Positions 56,685 through 64,000 of a stretch of 64,000 bases of DNA are shown here, one piece after another. Location: positions 1 through 64,000 of the forward strand of contig CAJULE010000005.1 of assembly GCA_910587445.1 (NCBI GenBank), given 5' to 3'. How positions within the stretch are numbered: position 1 is the stretch's first letter; each line of letters starts with the position of its first letter. The translations under genes were made by a program, and so were the position numbers. The notes under the pieces are model-generated. The model was not told the origin of the DNA. It saw nothing but the letters and a program-made list of their open reading frames with translations, and ran no database searches. Origin of the DNA: an uncultured Christensenellaceae bacterium. GTDB lineage: Bacteria > Bacillota > Clostridia > Christensenellales > Pumilibacteraceae.

Positions 56685-58973
56685 TCACGCATTATTTGCG
56701 GTCAAATTGTCCGATTGAGATTTCAGGCTCTCTTTATACGAGCAATTTTTGTTTCCGCATTTTATGAAGGTGCCTGCCGACGTGGTTTTTTCGACAAGGA
56801 AACTTCCGCATTCAGGACATTTGCCTTCGATAGGTTTGTCGCTCGAAGTAAACTTGCATTCGGGATAGCCCGTACATCCGTAAAAAGTCGACCGCTGCAA
56901 CACGATTTTTTTGAGCGGCTTACCGCACTCCGGACAGGGTGGCAAATTTTCGACAACGTCGGGCTTGTCTTGCTTCAGATTCTTGATGTTTTTGCATTTC
57001 GGATATCCCGGGCAGGCAAGAAACGGACCGAATTTGCCCTGTTTAATAACCATGGTTCTTCCGCATTTTTCGCATTTGACGTCCGATTCCTTGATTTCGG
57101 GCGGCGCTTTCGGTTCTATTATGTTACCGTTGCTGTCGATGTTCTTTGTGTTTTTGCATTTGGGATAGTTCGGGCACGCAAGGAAACGTCCGAATCGTCC
57201 GGATTTGATTACCATTCTCGCGCCGCAGTTTTCGCAGACAATATCGGTGGGTTCATCCGGCTCCTTCAAACTGAAGCTGTCGCCCATGGCGATAGCGATT
57301 TTTTCTTCGAAACCGTTGTAGAACGATCCGACTACTTCCTGCCAAACCTTTCCGCCGTCTTCGATTTCGTCAAGTTCCTCTTCCATTTTTGCGGTGAATT
57401 TGACATCCATGACTTCGGGGAAATAGCGAATAAGAAGGTCGACTACTTCTTTTCCGAGCTCGGTCGGCTTGATATATTTGCCGTCTTTTTCCGCATAAGC
57501 TCTCGAGAAAAGTATTGTGACCGTCGGCGTGTATGTCGCCGGTCTGCCGATTCCCTTTTCTTCCATAGTCTTTACGAGGCTTGCTTCGGTAAAGCGTGCG
57601 GGCGGTTTGGTGAATTTCTGTTCGTACTTGTATTCGACGAAATCGAGTTTTTCGCCTACAGTGAGTTCGGGGAGCTTGACATTGCCGCTTTCGTCATCCT
57701 CTTTTTCTTCATTGTAAGTATTGTAAACCGCAGTATATCCTGGGAAAAGCAAAGTCTTGCCGACGACGCGGAAGCCGTATTCGCCTGCCGTTATGTCAAC
57801 GCTCATGGAATTGTAGGTCGCTTCGCTCATTTGGCTGGCAAGAAATCTTTCGTATATGAGCTTATATAACTTGTAATGATATTTATTCAGTGCGTCTTTC
57901 ACACTTTCGGGAGTGCGGATAAGAGATATCGGGCGTATTGCCTCGTGTGCGTCCTGAGCGCCTTTCTTTGTGAGATAGACGTTCGGTTTTGTGGGAATAT
58001 ATTTGTCGCCGTATTTTTCGGTGACGTATTTTCTCGCCTCGTTTTGCGCGTCGGCGGATACGCGCGTAGAGTCCGTACGTATATAGGTTATGAGGGCAAC
58101 TTTTCCCTCTCCGGGTATGTCGACGCCCTCATAAAGAGCTTGAGCTGCCGATGTCGTTTGCTTAAGCGACATTCCGAGCTTGTTCAATGCGTCCTGCTGC
58201 ATGGTGCTCGTTATAAAAGGCGCAGGCGGTTTGGATTTGGTAACGGATTTTTTTATGTTCGAAACGATATAATCTTTGCCGTCCAACTGCCGAATTATAT
58301 CTTCTACTTCCTGCTTTGACTTCAGCTTGATTTTATTCTTGCCCTTGGTTTGCAATCCGGCTTTGATTTTAAAGTCGTCTTTGTTTTTCAGAATCGCGAA
58401 AAACGGCCAGTATTCTTCGGGCTTGAAATTTTCGATTTCGCGCTCGCGTTCCACTACGAGACGAAGCGTCACCGACTGTACGCGTCCCGCGCTCAGCTTA
58501 CTTTGAATCTTTTTGCACAGGACAGGCGAAAGCTTATAGCCTACGAGCCTGTCGAGTACGCGACGAGCCTGCTGTGCGTCGACAAGACTTTCGTCTATTA
58601 CGCGCGGGTGTTTCAATGCATTCTGAACGGCTTTTTTGCTTATTTCGTTAAATTCTATACGAGCGGGCTTGTCCTTCGGTATGTCGAGCAAGTGCGCTAC
58701 GTGCCACGATATGGCTTCGCCTTCGCGGTCCGGGTCGGTTGCGAGCAAAACGTCTTCGGCTTTGGACGCCGCGGAAATAAGATCTTTTACGGTGTCCTTT
58801 TTGTCGTCCATAACGACATACTTAGGCTCGAAATTCTTTTTGACATTTACAGCCAAAGATCTTTCGGGCAAGTCTACCACGTGCCCTTTCGTCGCAAAAA
58901 CCTTATATCCCGCTCCGAGATATTTTTCTACGGTTTCTTTTTTACCAATACCCTCGATAACAACCAGCTTCAC
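56685..58973 (-). CDS. topA: DNA topoisomerase I
   Basis: Type IA topoisomerase that relaxes negative supercoils. The TOPRIM start VVIEGIGKKETVEKYLG keeps Glu7 and Lys11 but departs from the usual ESPAKAKT wording. TDPDREGEAISWH, the active-Tyr motif ITYIRTDSTRVS (near residue 300), and GIGRPATYTPT follow. Four C-terminal zinc ribbons (CENCG, CEKCG, CPECG, CPECG, about residues 590-750) complete 762 aa. It starts with GTG after AAGGTGG. It follows dprA by 15 bp, the conserved order. Confidence 0.97.
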   Translation of the reverse strand: MKLVVIEGIGKKETVEKYLGAGYKVFATKGHVVDLPERSLAVNVKKNFEPKYVVMDDKKDTVKDLISAASKAEDVLLATDPDREGEAISWHVAHLLDIPKDKPARIEFNEISKKAVQNALKHPRVIDESLVDAQQARRVLDRLVGYKLSPVLCKKIQSKLSAGRVQSVTLRLVVEREREIENFKPEEYWPFFAILKNKDDFKIKAGLQTKGKNKIKLKSKQEVEDIIRQLDGKDYIVSNIKKSVTKSKPPAPFITSTMQQDALNKLGMSLKQTTSAAQALYEGVDIPGEGKVALITYIRTDSTRVSADAQNEARKYVTEKYGDKYIPTKPNVYLTKKGAQDAHEAIRPISLIRTPESVKDALNKYHYKLYKLIYERFLASQMSEATYNSMSVDITAGEYGFRVVGKTLLFPGYTAVYNTYNEEKEDDESGNVKLPELTVGEKLDFVEYKYEQKFTKPPARFTEASLVKTMEEKGIGRPATYTPTVTILFSRAYAEKDGKYIKPTELGKEVVDLLIRYFPEVMDVKFTAKMEEELDEIEDGGKVWQEVVGSFYNGFEEKIAIAMGDSFSLKEPDEPTDIVCENCGARMVIKSGRFGRFLACPNYPKCKNTKNIDSNGNIIEPKAPPEIKESDVKCEKCGRTMVIKQGKFGPFLACPGYPKCKNIKNLKQDKPDVVENLPPCPECGKPLKKIVLQRSTFYGCTGYPECKFTSSDKPIEGKCPECGSFLVEKTTSAGTFIKCGNKNCSYKESLKSQSDNLTANNA

Positions 58974-58988
58974 TTTAAATGACCACCT

Positions 58989-60074
58989 TTATTCTGCCAA
59001 ACAGTATGTCGACGCAAGAGTTTTCTTTATAACTTGTTTGAGCTCCAGCGTCGTCAAAACCGTTGTGAGCTCGACAATGTTCATTCCGAGCTTCAAACAG
59101 ATTTCGTCGGCGTGTAAACCGCCGTTTTGCAATAGATTATATACTTTTAATTCGGAATTGTCCAGCGTAGCGACACGGTTTTTTGTATTATTTTCGTCGA
59201 AATCGACATTTAAATCGTGTAAAATATCTTTATAGCTCATTACGAGCTTTGCTTCGCCGCGCGAAATCAGAGCGTTTGTTCCCGAAGCACCCATTCTGTC
59301 GATGTTTCCGGGGACGGCATATACTTCCCTGTTTTGCGAGTTCGCCAAATCCGCGGTAATAAGCGCACCGCTTTTGTCCTTTGCTTCTACGACGAGCACA
59401 CCGTCGCTTAAGCCGCTGATGATTCTGTTGCGCTCCGGAAAGGTGTACTTTGTCGCAAATCTGTCGGGAGGATATTCTGTGATCACCAACCCTTTTTCGC
59501 ACACCTCTTCGAATAAGCTCTCGTTGCAGGCGGGCGTAAAACAGTTGATTCCGCTTCCGAGCACTCCTATGGTTTTTCCGCCTTCGCTTAGAGCCGCCCG
59601 TTGGGCGTATCCGTCGATTCCCATAGCAAGTCCGCTCACTATCGTAAAATAAGGAGACAGTTCTTTGGCAAATTTTTTTGCGGCGTTCTCTCCGTATTGA
59701 CTGCTGTGACGGGTTCCCACTATGGCAAAACACCTTGTGGATAAAAGATTTATATCGCCGCGGTAATAAAGGACGGCGGGCGGATCGACTTCGCGTTGCA
59801 TCAGCCGTTCGGGAAACCTGCCTCCTGCTCGCGTTGCTACGCCTATGCCCTTTTTTGCAAGGGCGGCAAGCGAAGAATCGATATAGTCTTCGTTTCGGAA
59901 TTGTTTTAATGCCTTGAAGCTGTCGCGCTTTCCGAGCGACGTGGTGCGAAGGATGGTTTCGCAGTCGTTCCAAAATTCGAGCGGCGAATACTGCTCGAGT
60001 ATTTTGTTGATCGTTCTCGGAGAAATGCTCGACAGCGACAACCAATAATATATTTTGCTTTCGTTAATGCTCAT
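58989..60074 (-). CDS. dprA: DNA processing protein DprA/Smf
   Basis: Loads RecA on incoming single-stranded DNA during transformation. A short N-terminal SAM-like region (about 1-70) precedes the Rossmann-like domain with FAIVGTRHSSQYGE, VSGLAMGIDGYAQRAAL (in part), VLGSGINCFTPACNESLFEE (in part) and FPERNRIISGLSDGVLVVEA (in part). A C-terminal winged-helix DML1 domain follows (about 295-361). Length 361 aa. It overlaps comM by 4 bp (ATGA). Confidence 0.96.
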   Translation of the reverse strand: MSINESKIYYWLSLSSISPRTINKILEQYSPLEFWNDCETILRTTSLGKRDSFKALKQFRNEDYIDSSLAALAKKGIGVATRAGGRFPERLMQREVDPPAVLYYRGDINLLSTRCFAIVGTRHSSQYGENAAKKFAKELSPYFTIVSGLAMGIDGYAQRAALSEGGKTIGVLGSGINCFTPACNESLFEEVCEKGLVITEYPPDRFATKYTFPERNRIISGLSDGVLVVEAKDKSGALITADLANSQNREVYAVPGNIDRMGASGTNALISRGEAKLVMSYKDILHDLNVDFDENNTKNRVATLDNSELKVYNLLQNGGLHADEICLKLGMNIVELTTVLTTLELKQVIKKTLASTYCLAE

Positions 60075-61603
60075 TCGTCAAGCTGTCTGTCCAGACTTCT
60101 GTACTGAATAGCCTCCGCTATATGATTGCTCTTTATGTTTTCGCTCTCTTCCAAATCGGCAATTGTTCTTGCGACCTTAAGCACGCGATTATATCCGCGT
60201 GCGGAGAAGCCCAGCTTGTCGAAAGCGACTTCCATAAGCTTGTTACAATCGGGACTCAGCTTGCAAAAGGTTTTTTGCATACGGTTCGTCATGTTTCCGT
60301 TTGCGTGAATACCCGTTCCCATGAATCGCTCGGTCTGTATTTTTCTTGCTCTGTCGACACGTTTTTTGATTTCCGCCGAAGATTCCGCCGTCTCTGCGGA
60401 AGAAATATCTGAATATGTAACATTGTCTACTTCGATGTGCATATCTATCCTGTCCATCAAAGGACCCGACAGTTTAGAAAGATATTTCGTTCTTTGCGAC
60501 TGTGTGCACGTACATTCCTTTACGGAAGAGCCGAGATTGCCGCACGGACACGGATTCATGCTTGCCACAAGCATGAAATTCGCGGGATATTCCACCTTCA
60601 TAGACGCTCTGGATATGACTATCGAGCCGTCCTCGAGAGGTTGGCGCAAAGTTTCGAGCACTTGCCTCGGATATTCGGGAAGTTCGTCCAAGAAAAGGAC
60701 TCCGTTATGCGCAAGACTTATCTCTCCCGGGCGAGCATTCGCTCCGCCGCCAGAAAGCGCCACGTTGCTTACCGTATGGTGAGGGCTTCTGAACGGGCGC
60801 GAGCCGACAATGCCGGCCTTGCTGTCGAGCGTCCCCGCCACGGAGTGGATTTTTGTTGTCTCGAGGATCTCTTCGAGACTCATGTCGGGCAAAATCGACG
60901 GAAGGCACTTTGCTAACATGGTTTTTCCTGTGCCCGGAGGTCCGATCATGAGAATATTGTGTCCGCCTGCCGCGGCGATTTCGAGCGCACGCTTTGCGGT
61001 GAATTGTCCCTTAACGTACTTGAAATCGTTTTCCGGCGACGTCCTGTGCGTCATACCCGACAGCGGTCTTTGTCCGACGGTCGGTATTTCTCCGTTGCCG
61101 CACAAAAAAGCCGCAACTTCGGAAAGCGAGGTCGCAGCATATGCCGTAACGCCGTTTATGTAAGCAGCTTCGGCTTCGTTGTCCTTTGGTATGATTATAT
61201 TGTCGTAGCCCTTATCCAGCGCGGATATGATAAGGGGCATAATGCCTCGGACGCCTCGCAGATTGCCGTCGAGAGAAAGCTCGCCTAAAAAGACGAACTT
61301 TTCGAGTTGCGATTGAGAAATCTGCTCCGTAGACGCCAAAATTCCTATAGCGATCGGTAAATCGTAAAGAGGTCCTTCCTTTTTGATATCGGCAGGAGCC
61401 ATGTTTACGGTTAGCTTTTTATGGATGAATTTGAAGCCGCTGTTTTTAATCGCGCTTTCGACGCGCTTTATGGATTCCCTGTTTACCGCGTCGGGCAAAC
61501 CGAGTACATCAACACTCGGCATACCGTTGCTGACGTCGGTTTCGATACAAACTTCGTATCCGTCGATACCGCGCAAGCCGAAGCTTCTTACTTTGGACAG
61601 CAT
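60071..61603 (-). CDS. comM: YifB/ComM family magnesium-chelatase-like AAA+ ATPase
   Basis: ComM is a hexameric helicase promoting branch migration during integration of transforming DNA. The N-terminal S5-like domain with VDVLGLPDAVNRESIKRV (in part) precedes Walker A IGPPGTGKTMLAKCLP, Walker B GVLFLDELPEYP, and a Cys-rich NPCPCG...CTC segment. The C-terminal Mg-chelatase-type domain ends at 510 aa. The ATG at 61603 has AGGAGA 6 bases upstream. With dprA and comEC it indicates a competence gene set. Confidence 0.94.
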   Translation of the reverse strand: MLSKVRSFGLRGIDGYEVCIETDVSNGMPSVDVLGLPDAVNRESIKRVESAIKNSGFKFIHKKLTVNMAPADIKKEGPLYDLPIAIGILASTEQISQSQLEKFVFLGELSLDGNLRGVRGIMPLIISALDKGYDNIIIPKDNEAEAAYINGVTAYAATSLSEVAAFLCGNGEIPTVGQRPLSGMTHRTSPENDFKYVKGQFTAKRALEIAAAGGHNILMIGPPGTGKTMLAKCLPSILPDMSLEEILETTKIHSVAGTLDSKAGIVGSRPFRSPHHTVSNVALSGGGANARPGEISLAHNGVLFLDELPEYPRQVLETLRQPLEDGSIVISRASMKVEYPANFMLVASMNPCPCGNLGSSVKECTCTQSQRTKYLSKLSGPLMDRIDMHIEVDNVTYSDISSAETAESSAEIKKRVDRARKIQTERFMGTGIHANGNMTNRMQKTFCKLSPDCNKLMEVAFDKLGFSARGYNRVLKVARTIADLEESENIKSNHIAEAIQYRSLDRQLDE

Positions 61604-61613
61604 TTTATTTCTC

Positions 61614-63155
61614 CTATTTTTTGAACCACAGTGCAAGACTTTGCAGCGGATCGGCGTCGGCTTTTGTCGGCAGAACCTTTCTCTTGCCGCTCATGGAAAG
61701 ATCGAGAAGTACAAGCGTCGAATAAAGATGGGTAATCACGGCAAGAACCGAGCATATTATGGAAACAGCCATTCCCGCTCCGCTGTCGAGCAAGACCGAA
61801 CCGGTATAGAAAGAGGTTTCGAACATATAGTCGGAAGCCAAGTTAATATAGCCTGCGCTTATAAGTACGGAAGTTGCGTTGACGAACGTAATAAGCGAGA
61901 GCATAGCGAATACTTGCAGGATACGCTTGTCCTTAATCAAGACAAAGGACATCAAGAGCATGGCAAGCACAGGCACGAGAGAAAGCGCCGAAAACCCCAC
62001 GTAGTATGTTGCAAGAGTAAATACTATATATGCGCCGAGATAGACGAGATTTGCTCTGTTCTTTTTGCTGAGATATATTAAAAGTACGATACCCAAAATA
62101 AGTACGGCAAATATTACGGCAAACACCACGGTCGGAAAAGCAGAACCCAAAGAGTCGCCGTTTCTGCCGAAAATATTGAATATTCCCAGAGAATTCGTTC
62201 CGAACGTAGATGCGGAAGAAAGCGGTTTCAATCCGAAGTTATAGATCCAGCCGAAAAAGCTTGCGCCGAAACTGCCGATGAACGTAGGAAGCGAAATCAC
62301 ATATCCGAGTATCACGGCAGATACCAAATATACGGGCGTTCTTATGACCTGACAGGCGTCGGGATTTTTCCAAATTTCCGAAGCGGGGATTTTTTCTTTT
62401 ATCGTTTTGGACAGGGCTTTGACAAACCCGTATACGATAAAGACCGCAAACAGAGGAAAGAGGTATACTGCTTCCTTCATGACAAGCAAGCTTGCCGTAT
62501 ATGAGGCAAACAGGCCGAGAATATTTTTCGTCGCCGTAAAATACATACAGAGAATCAATGCAAGGGACAGAAGTGAATATACGCTTCCCCACACCGACGA
62601 AGAAATCATAAATATGGGGGTAAGCAGAAAGATTCCGGAAATTACGAGTGCGACATAGCCGTTGACATATCTTTTCGCAAGTCTGTACAACACACAGGCG
62701 CTTGTTATATCTGCGGCAATAAGCGGAAGCTTTACGAATACTACCATGGCATAAGATGCGGAAGTTATGTTTGCCGCATTTGAGATCAATCCCAAAAGGG
62801 AATATATTAAAAGCGTGAGCGGATATAGAAGTATGCCTTTTGCGCTGTAGTATTGCGAAATGCCGTTTCTGCCCACATACTCCATCGCCTCCGCAATCAC
62901 ATCGAAGTCACCGCGATGACCCTTGATAAGGAGCATGAAAACAATGCGCAACAGTATTCCGCCGAAAATAAGCAAGGAAAGCACTTTCGTGAACAGCCGT
63001 TCGTCTTTAGGCTTATCGTTTTTGTCTTTGCCGAGAAATTTTACGAGCAACCACACGCCGACGACAATCACGGCAACCGTCATCAGTCCCACTATCACGG
63101 CGAATAATATATCGGTCGCAACCGAATTCATTCCCGCATTCGCGAATATCGACAC
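61614..63155 (-). CDS. polytopic membrane protein, probable GT-C fold glycosyltransferase
   Basis: A 513-aa protein with about 12 hydrophobic segments. After the second helix comes an extracytoplasmic loop with GHRGDFDVIAEA, whose acidic residues match the catalytic position of GT-C enzymes. Then YSAKGILLYPLTLLIY follows, typical of lipid-linked-sugar mannosyl- or glycosyltransferases. The substrate is unknown. It starts with GTG after GAGAGGTG. It has its own promoter and is 10 bp from comM, so comM-dprA-topA may be co-transcribed with it. Confidence 0.7.
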   Translation of the reverse strand: MSIFANAGMNSVATDILFAVIVGLMTVAVIVVGVWLLVKFLGKDKNDKPKDERLFTKVLSLLIFGGILLRIVFMLLIKGHRGDFDVIAEAMEYVGRNGISQYYSAKGILLYPLTLLIYSLLGLISNAANITSASYAMVVFVKLPLIAADITSACVLYRLAKRYVNGYVALVISGIFLLTPIFMISSSVWGSVYSLLSLALILCMYFTATKNILGLFASYTASLLVMKEAVYLFPLFAVFIVYGFVKALSKTIKEKIPASEIWKNPDACQVIRTPVYLVSAVILGYVISLPTFIGSFGASFFGWIYNFGLKPLSSASTFGTNSLGIFNIFGRNGDSLGSAFPTVVFAVIFAVLILGIVLLIYLSKKNRANLVYLGAYIVFTLATYYVGFSALSLVPVLAMLLMSFVLIKDKRILQVFAMLSLITFVNATSVLISAGYINLASDYMFETSFYTGSVLLDSGAGMAVSIICSVLAVITHLYSTLVLLDLSMSGKRKVLPTKADADPLQSLALWFKK

Positions 63156-63189
63156 TTAAAAACACCTCTCTCTGTTATCTTGCTTTTTG

Positions 63190-63218
63190 ATTATAACAAA
63201 TATCGACGACAAAAGCAA
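63190..63218 (-). promoter_or_regulatory. promoter of the GT-C-comM-dprA-topA unit
   Basis: TTGCTT (63213-63218), a 17-bp spacer, and the extended -10 TGTTATAAT (TATAAT at 63190-63195) on the minus strand. Confidence 0.7.
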
Positions 63219-63245
63219 ATATATTCGTATCGAAAACAGAAAGAT

Positions 63246-63287
63246 GAAAAAGAAAAACACGACAAGGTTGAAAACTTGCCGCGTTTT
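63246..63287 (-). terminator. terminator of rplS
   Basis: A 13-bp stem, AAAACGCGGCAAG with CTTGTCGTGTTTT (two G-U pairs), and an 8-nt loop, 15 bp after the rplS stop. On the minus strand it is followed by TTTTTC-type T residues. Confidence 0.85.
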
Positions 63288-63302
63288 AATTCGATTTTAA
63301 TG

Positions 63303-63650
63303 TTAACGTACTTCTTTGATTTTAGCCGCCTTGCCGGAAAGCTTACGCAAGTAATAGAGCTTTGCGCGTCTGACTTTGCCGTGCTTGACGACCTCTATTT
63401 TAGCTATTCGAGGGGAATGTAAAGGGAAAGTTCTTTCCACGCCCACGCCGTACGAAATACGTCTTACGGTGAAGCTTTCTCTTACTCCGCCGTTCTTCTT
63501 TGCGATAACGACGCCGTCGAATGCCTGAAGTCTTTCTCTGCTGCCCTCCACGACCTTGACAAAGACCTTTACGGTATCGCCGACTTCGAAGGTCGGGACC
63601 TCGGACTTCATGTACTCTTTCTCGATTGATGCGATAATTCCTCTATTCAT
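63303..63650 (-). CDS. rplS: 50S ribosomal protein L19
   Basis: A 115-aa L19 at the 30S-50S interface. It has VPTFEVGDTVKVFVKVVEGS (in part), RLQAFDGVVIAKKNGG, and SYGVGVERTFPLHSPRI (in part) plus the basic end. In many bacteria rplS follows trmD and rimM; here it stands alone between its own promoter and terminator. Confidence 0.98.
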   Translation of the reverse strand: MNRGIIASIEKEYMKSEVPTFEVGDTVKVFVKVVEGSRERLQAFDGVVIAKKNGGVRESFTVRRISYGVGVERTFPLHSPRIAKIEVVKHGKVRRAKLYYLRKLSGKAAKIKEVR

Positions 63651-63726
63651 GACTACCTCCTGTTCGTTTGCGTACGTTCATTAGCAAATCCAATTATCCG
63701 ATTCTAAGCGGAACGCACGAGTCACA
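63651..63726 (-). promoter_or_regulatory. leader of rplS, possible L19-type r-protein leader
   Basis: About 75 nt separate the predicted start from the L19 ATG (AGGAGGT 5 bases before). Segments TGCGTTC and GAACGTACGCA can pair across an internal loop, forming a hairpin upstream of the ribosome site. Bacillota carry a described L19 leader motif; I can only say the position fits. Confidence 0.4.
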
Positions 63727-63732
63727 GCAAGT

Positions 63733-63761
63733 ATTTTACCATAAATAATTTATTTATGCAA
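63733..63761 (-). promoter_or_regulatory. promoter of rplS
   Basis: TTGCAT (63756-63761), a 17-bp spacer, and an extended -10 TGGTAAAAT (TAAAAT at 63733-63738) on the minus strand. Confidence 0.7.
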
Positions 63762-63799
63762 TCATTTTGAGCAAAATATAAAAACTTTTTCATATTATT

Positions 63800-64000
63800 T
63801 TAAGCATATTGCGGACTTTTTCTGAATTCTTCGACAAAATCGAGATAACGATCCTCGAGGATCGCCTGACGGATTTCGTGCATAAGGTTTATAAGATAGG
63901 TTATATTGTGCAAGCTCAGCATACGTCCGCCGAGAATTTCATTCGTATTTATAAGATGGCGAAGATATGCTTTCGTGTAATTTTTGCAACAGTAACAATC
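63800..64000 (-). CDS. tgt: queuine tRNA-ribosyltransferase, C-terminal 66 residues
   Basis: The window edge cuts this gene; the last 66 codons and a TAA stop are visible. The translation begins DCYCCKNYTKAYLRHLINTN (in part) and continues EILGGRMLSLHNITYLINLM (in part). It carries the Tgt zinc-site CxxC and the conserved NYTxAYLRHL. Tgt exchanges guanine 34 for preQ1 or queuine in GUN tRNAs such as tRNA-Asp, one of which is at the other end of the window. Confidence 0.93.
   Translation of the reverse strand, partial: DCYCCKNYTKAYLRHLINTNEILGGRMLSLHNITYLINLMHEIRQAILEDRYLDFVEEFRKSPQYA

Noticed and set aside
1..64000. Prophage, insertion sequence, defence or secretion island
   Set aside because: No integrase, transposase, terminal repeats, restriction or toxin-antitoxin genes are recognisable. 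Nearly all genes are core functions in conserved Bacillota order.

Overview
The window is a stretch of bacterial chromosome with every recognisable gene except rpmB on the minus strand. It points to a spore-forming member of the Clostridia (Bacillota). The evidence is a complete spoIIIAA-AH operon, the Firmicute gene orders rpmB/yloU-yloV-recG, efp-spoIIIA-nusB-folD-xseAB-ispA-dxs-argR-recN and dxr-rseP-ispG-[polC]-rimP-nusA-ylxR-L7Ae-infB-rbfA-nrnA-truB-ribF, a C+ form of L28, and sigma-A promoters with a 17-bp spacer. Species cannot be named from this sequence; an uncultured gut-type Clostridia genome is a reasonable guess.

Layout from left to right: two tRNAs (Asp partial, Ile2-like CAT) with a strong promoter; comEC; a histidine operon hisZ-G-D-B-A-IE that has no hisC, hisH or hisF here, under a perfect TTGACA-N17-TATAAT promoter with a 26-bp palindrome; recG, a FakA/YloV-type kinase and an Asp23 protein; rpmB divergently transcribed; a proline-rich lipoprotein; the operon Asp23-nusB-folD-xseA-xseB-ispA-dxs-nadK-argR-recN; spoIIIAA-AH; efp and pepP; ribF/truB/nrnA/rbfA/infB/L7Ae/ylxR/nusA/rimP; an isoprenoid, membrane and translation block (ispG, rseP, dxr, cdsA, uppS, frr, pyrH, tsf, rpsB); ruvX and a DUF1292 protein; iscR-iscS-iscU; glyA, an RseC-like protein, tcdA, hisS; hslVU; topA, dprA, comM, a GT-C-like membrane protein; rplS and the 3' end of tgt.

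The genes cover translation and RNA maturation, the MEP isoprenoid route (dxs, dxr, ispG) feeding IspA and UppS, recombination and DNA uptake (recG, recN, xseAB, dprA, comM, comEC), Fe-S assembly and sporulation. I see no prophage, insertion sequence, CRISPR array or defence island.

The most unusual gene is at the polC position. It keeps the PolC N-terminal region, OB fold and an intact DEDDh exonuclease, but lacks the PHP and polymerase domains. Other points of interest are a ComEC whose C-terminal metallo-beta-lactamase-like domain has lost its metal ligands, a hairpin-rich segment between two promoters upstream of hslV, a probable leaderless nadK transcript, a Cys/His-rich tail on a DUF1292 protein, and a lipoprotein after recN where spoIVB-spo0A often lies.
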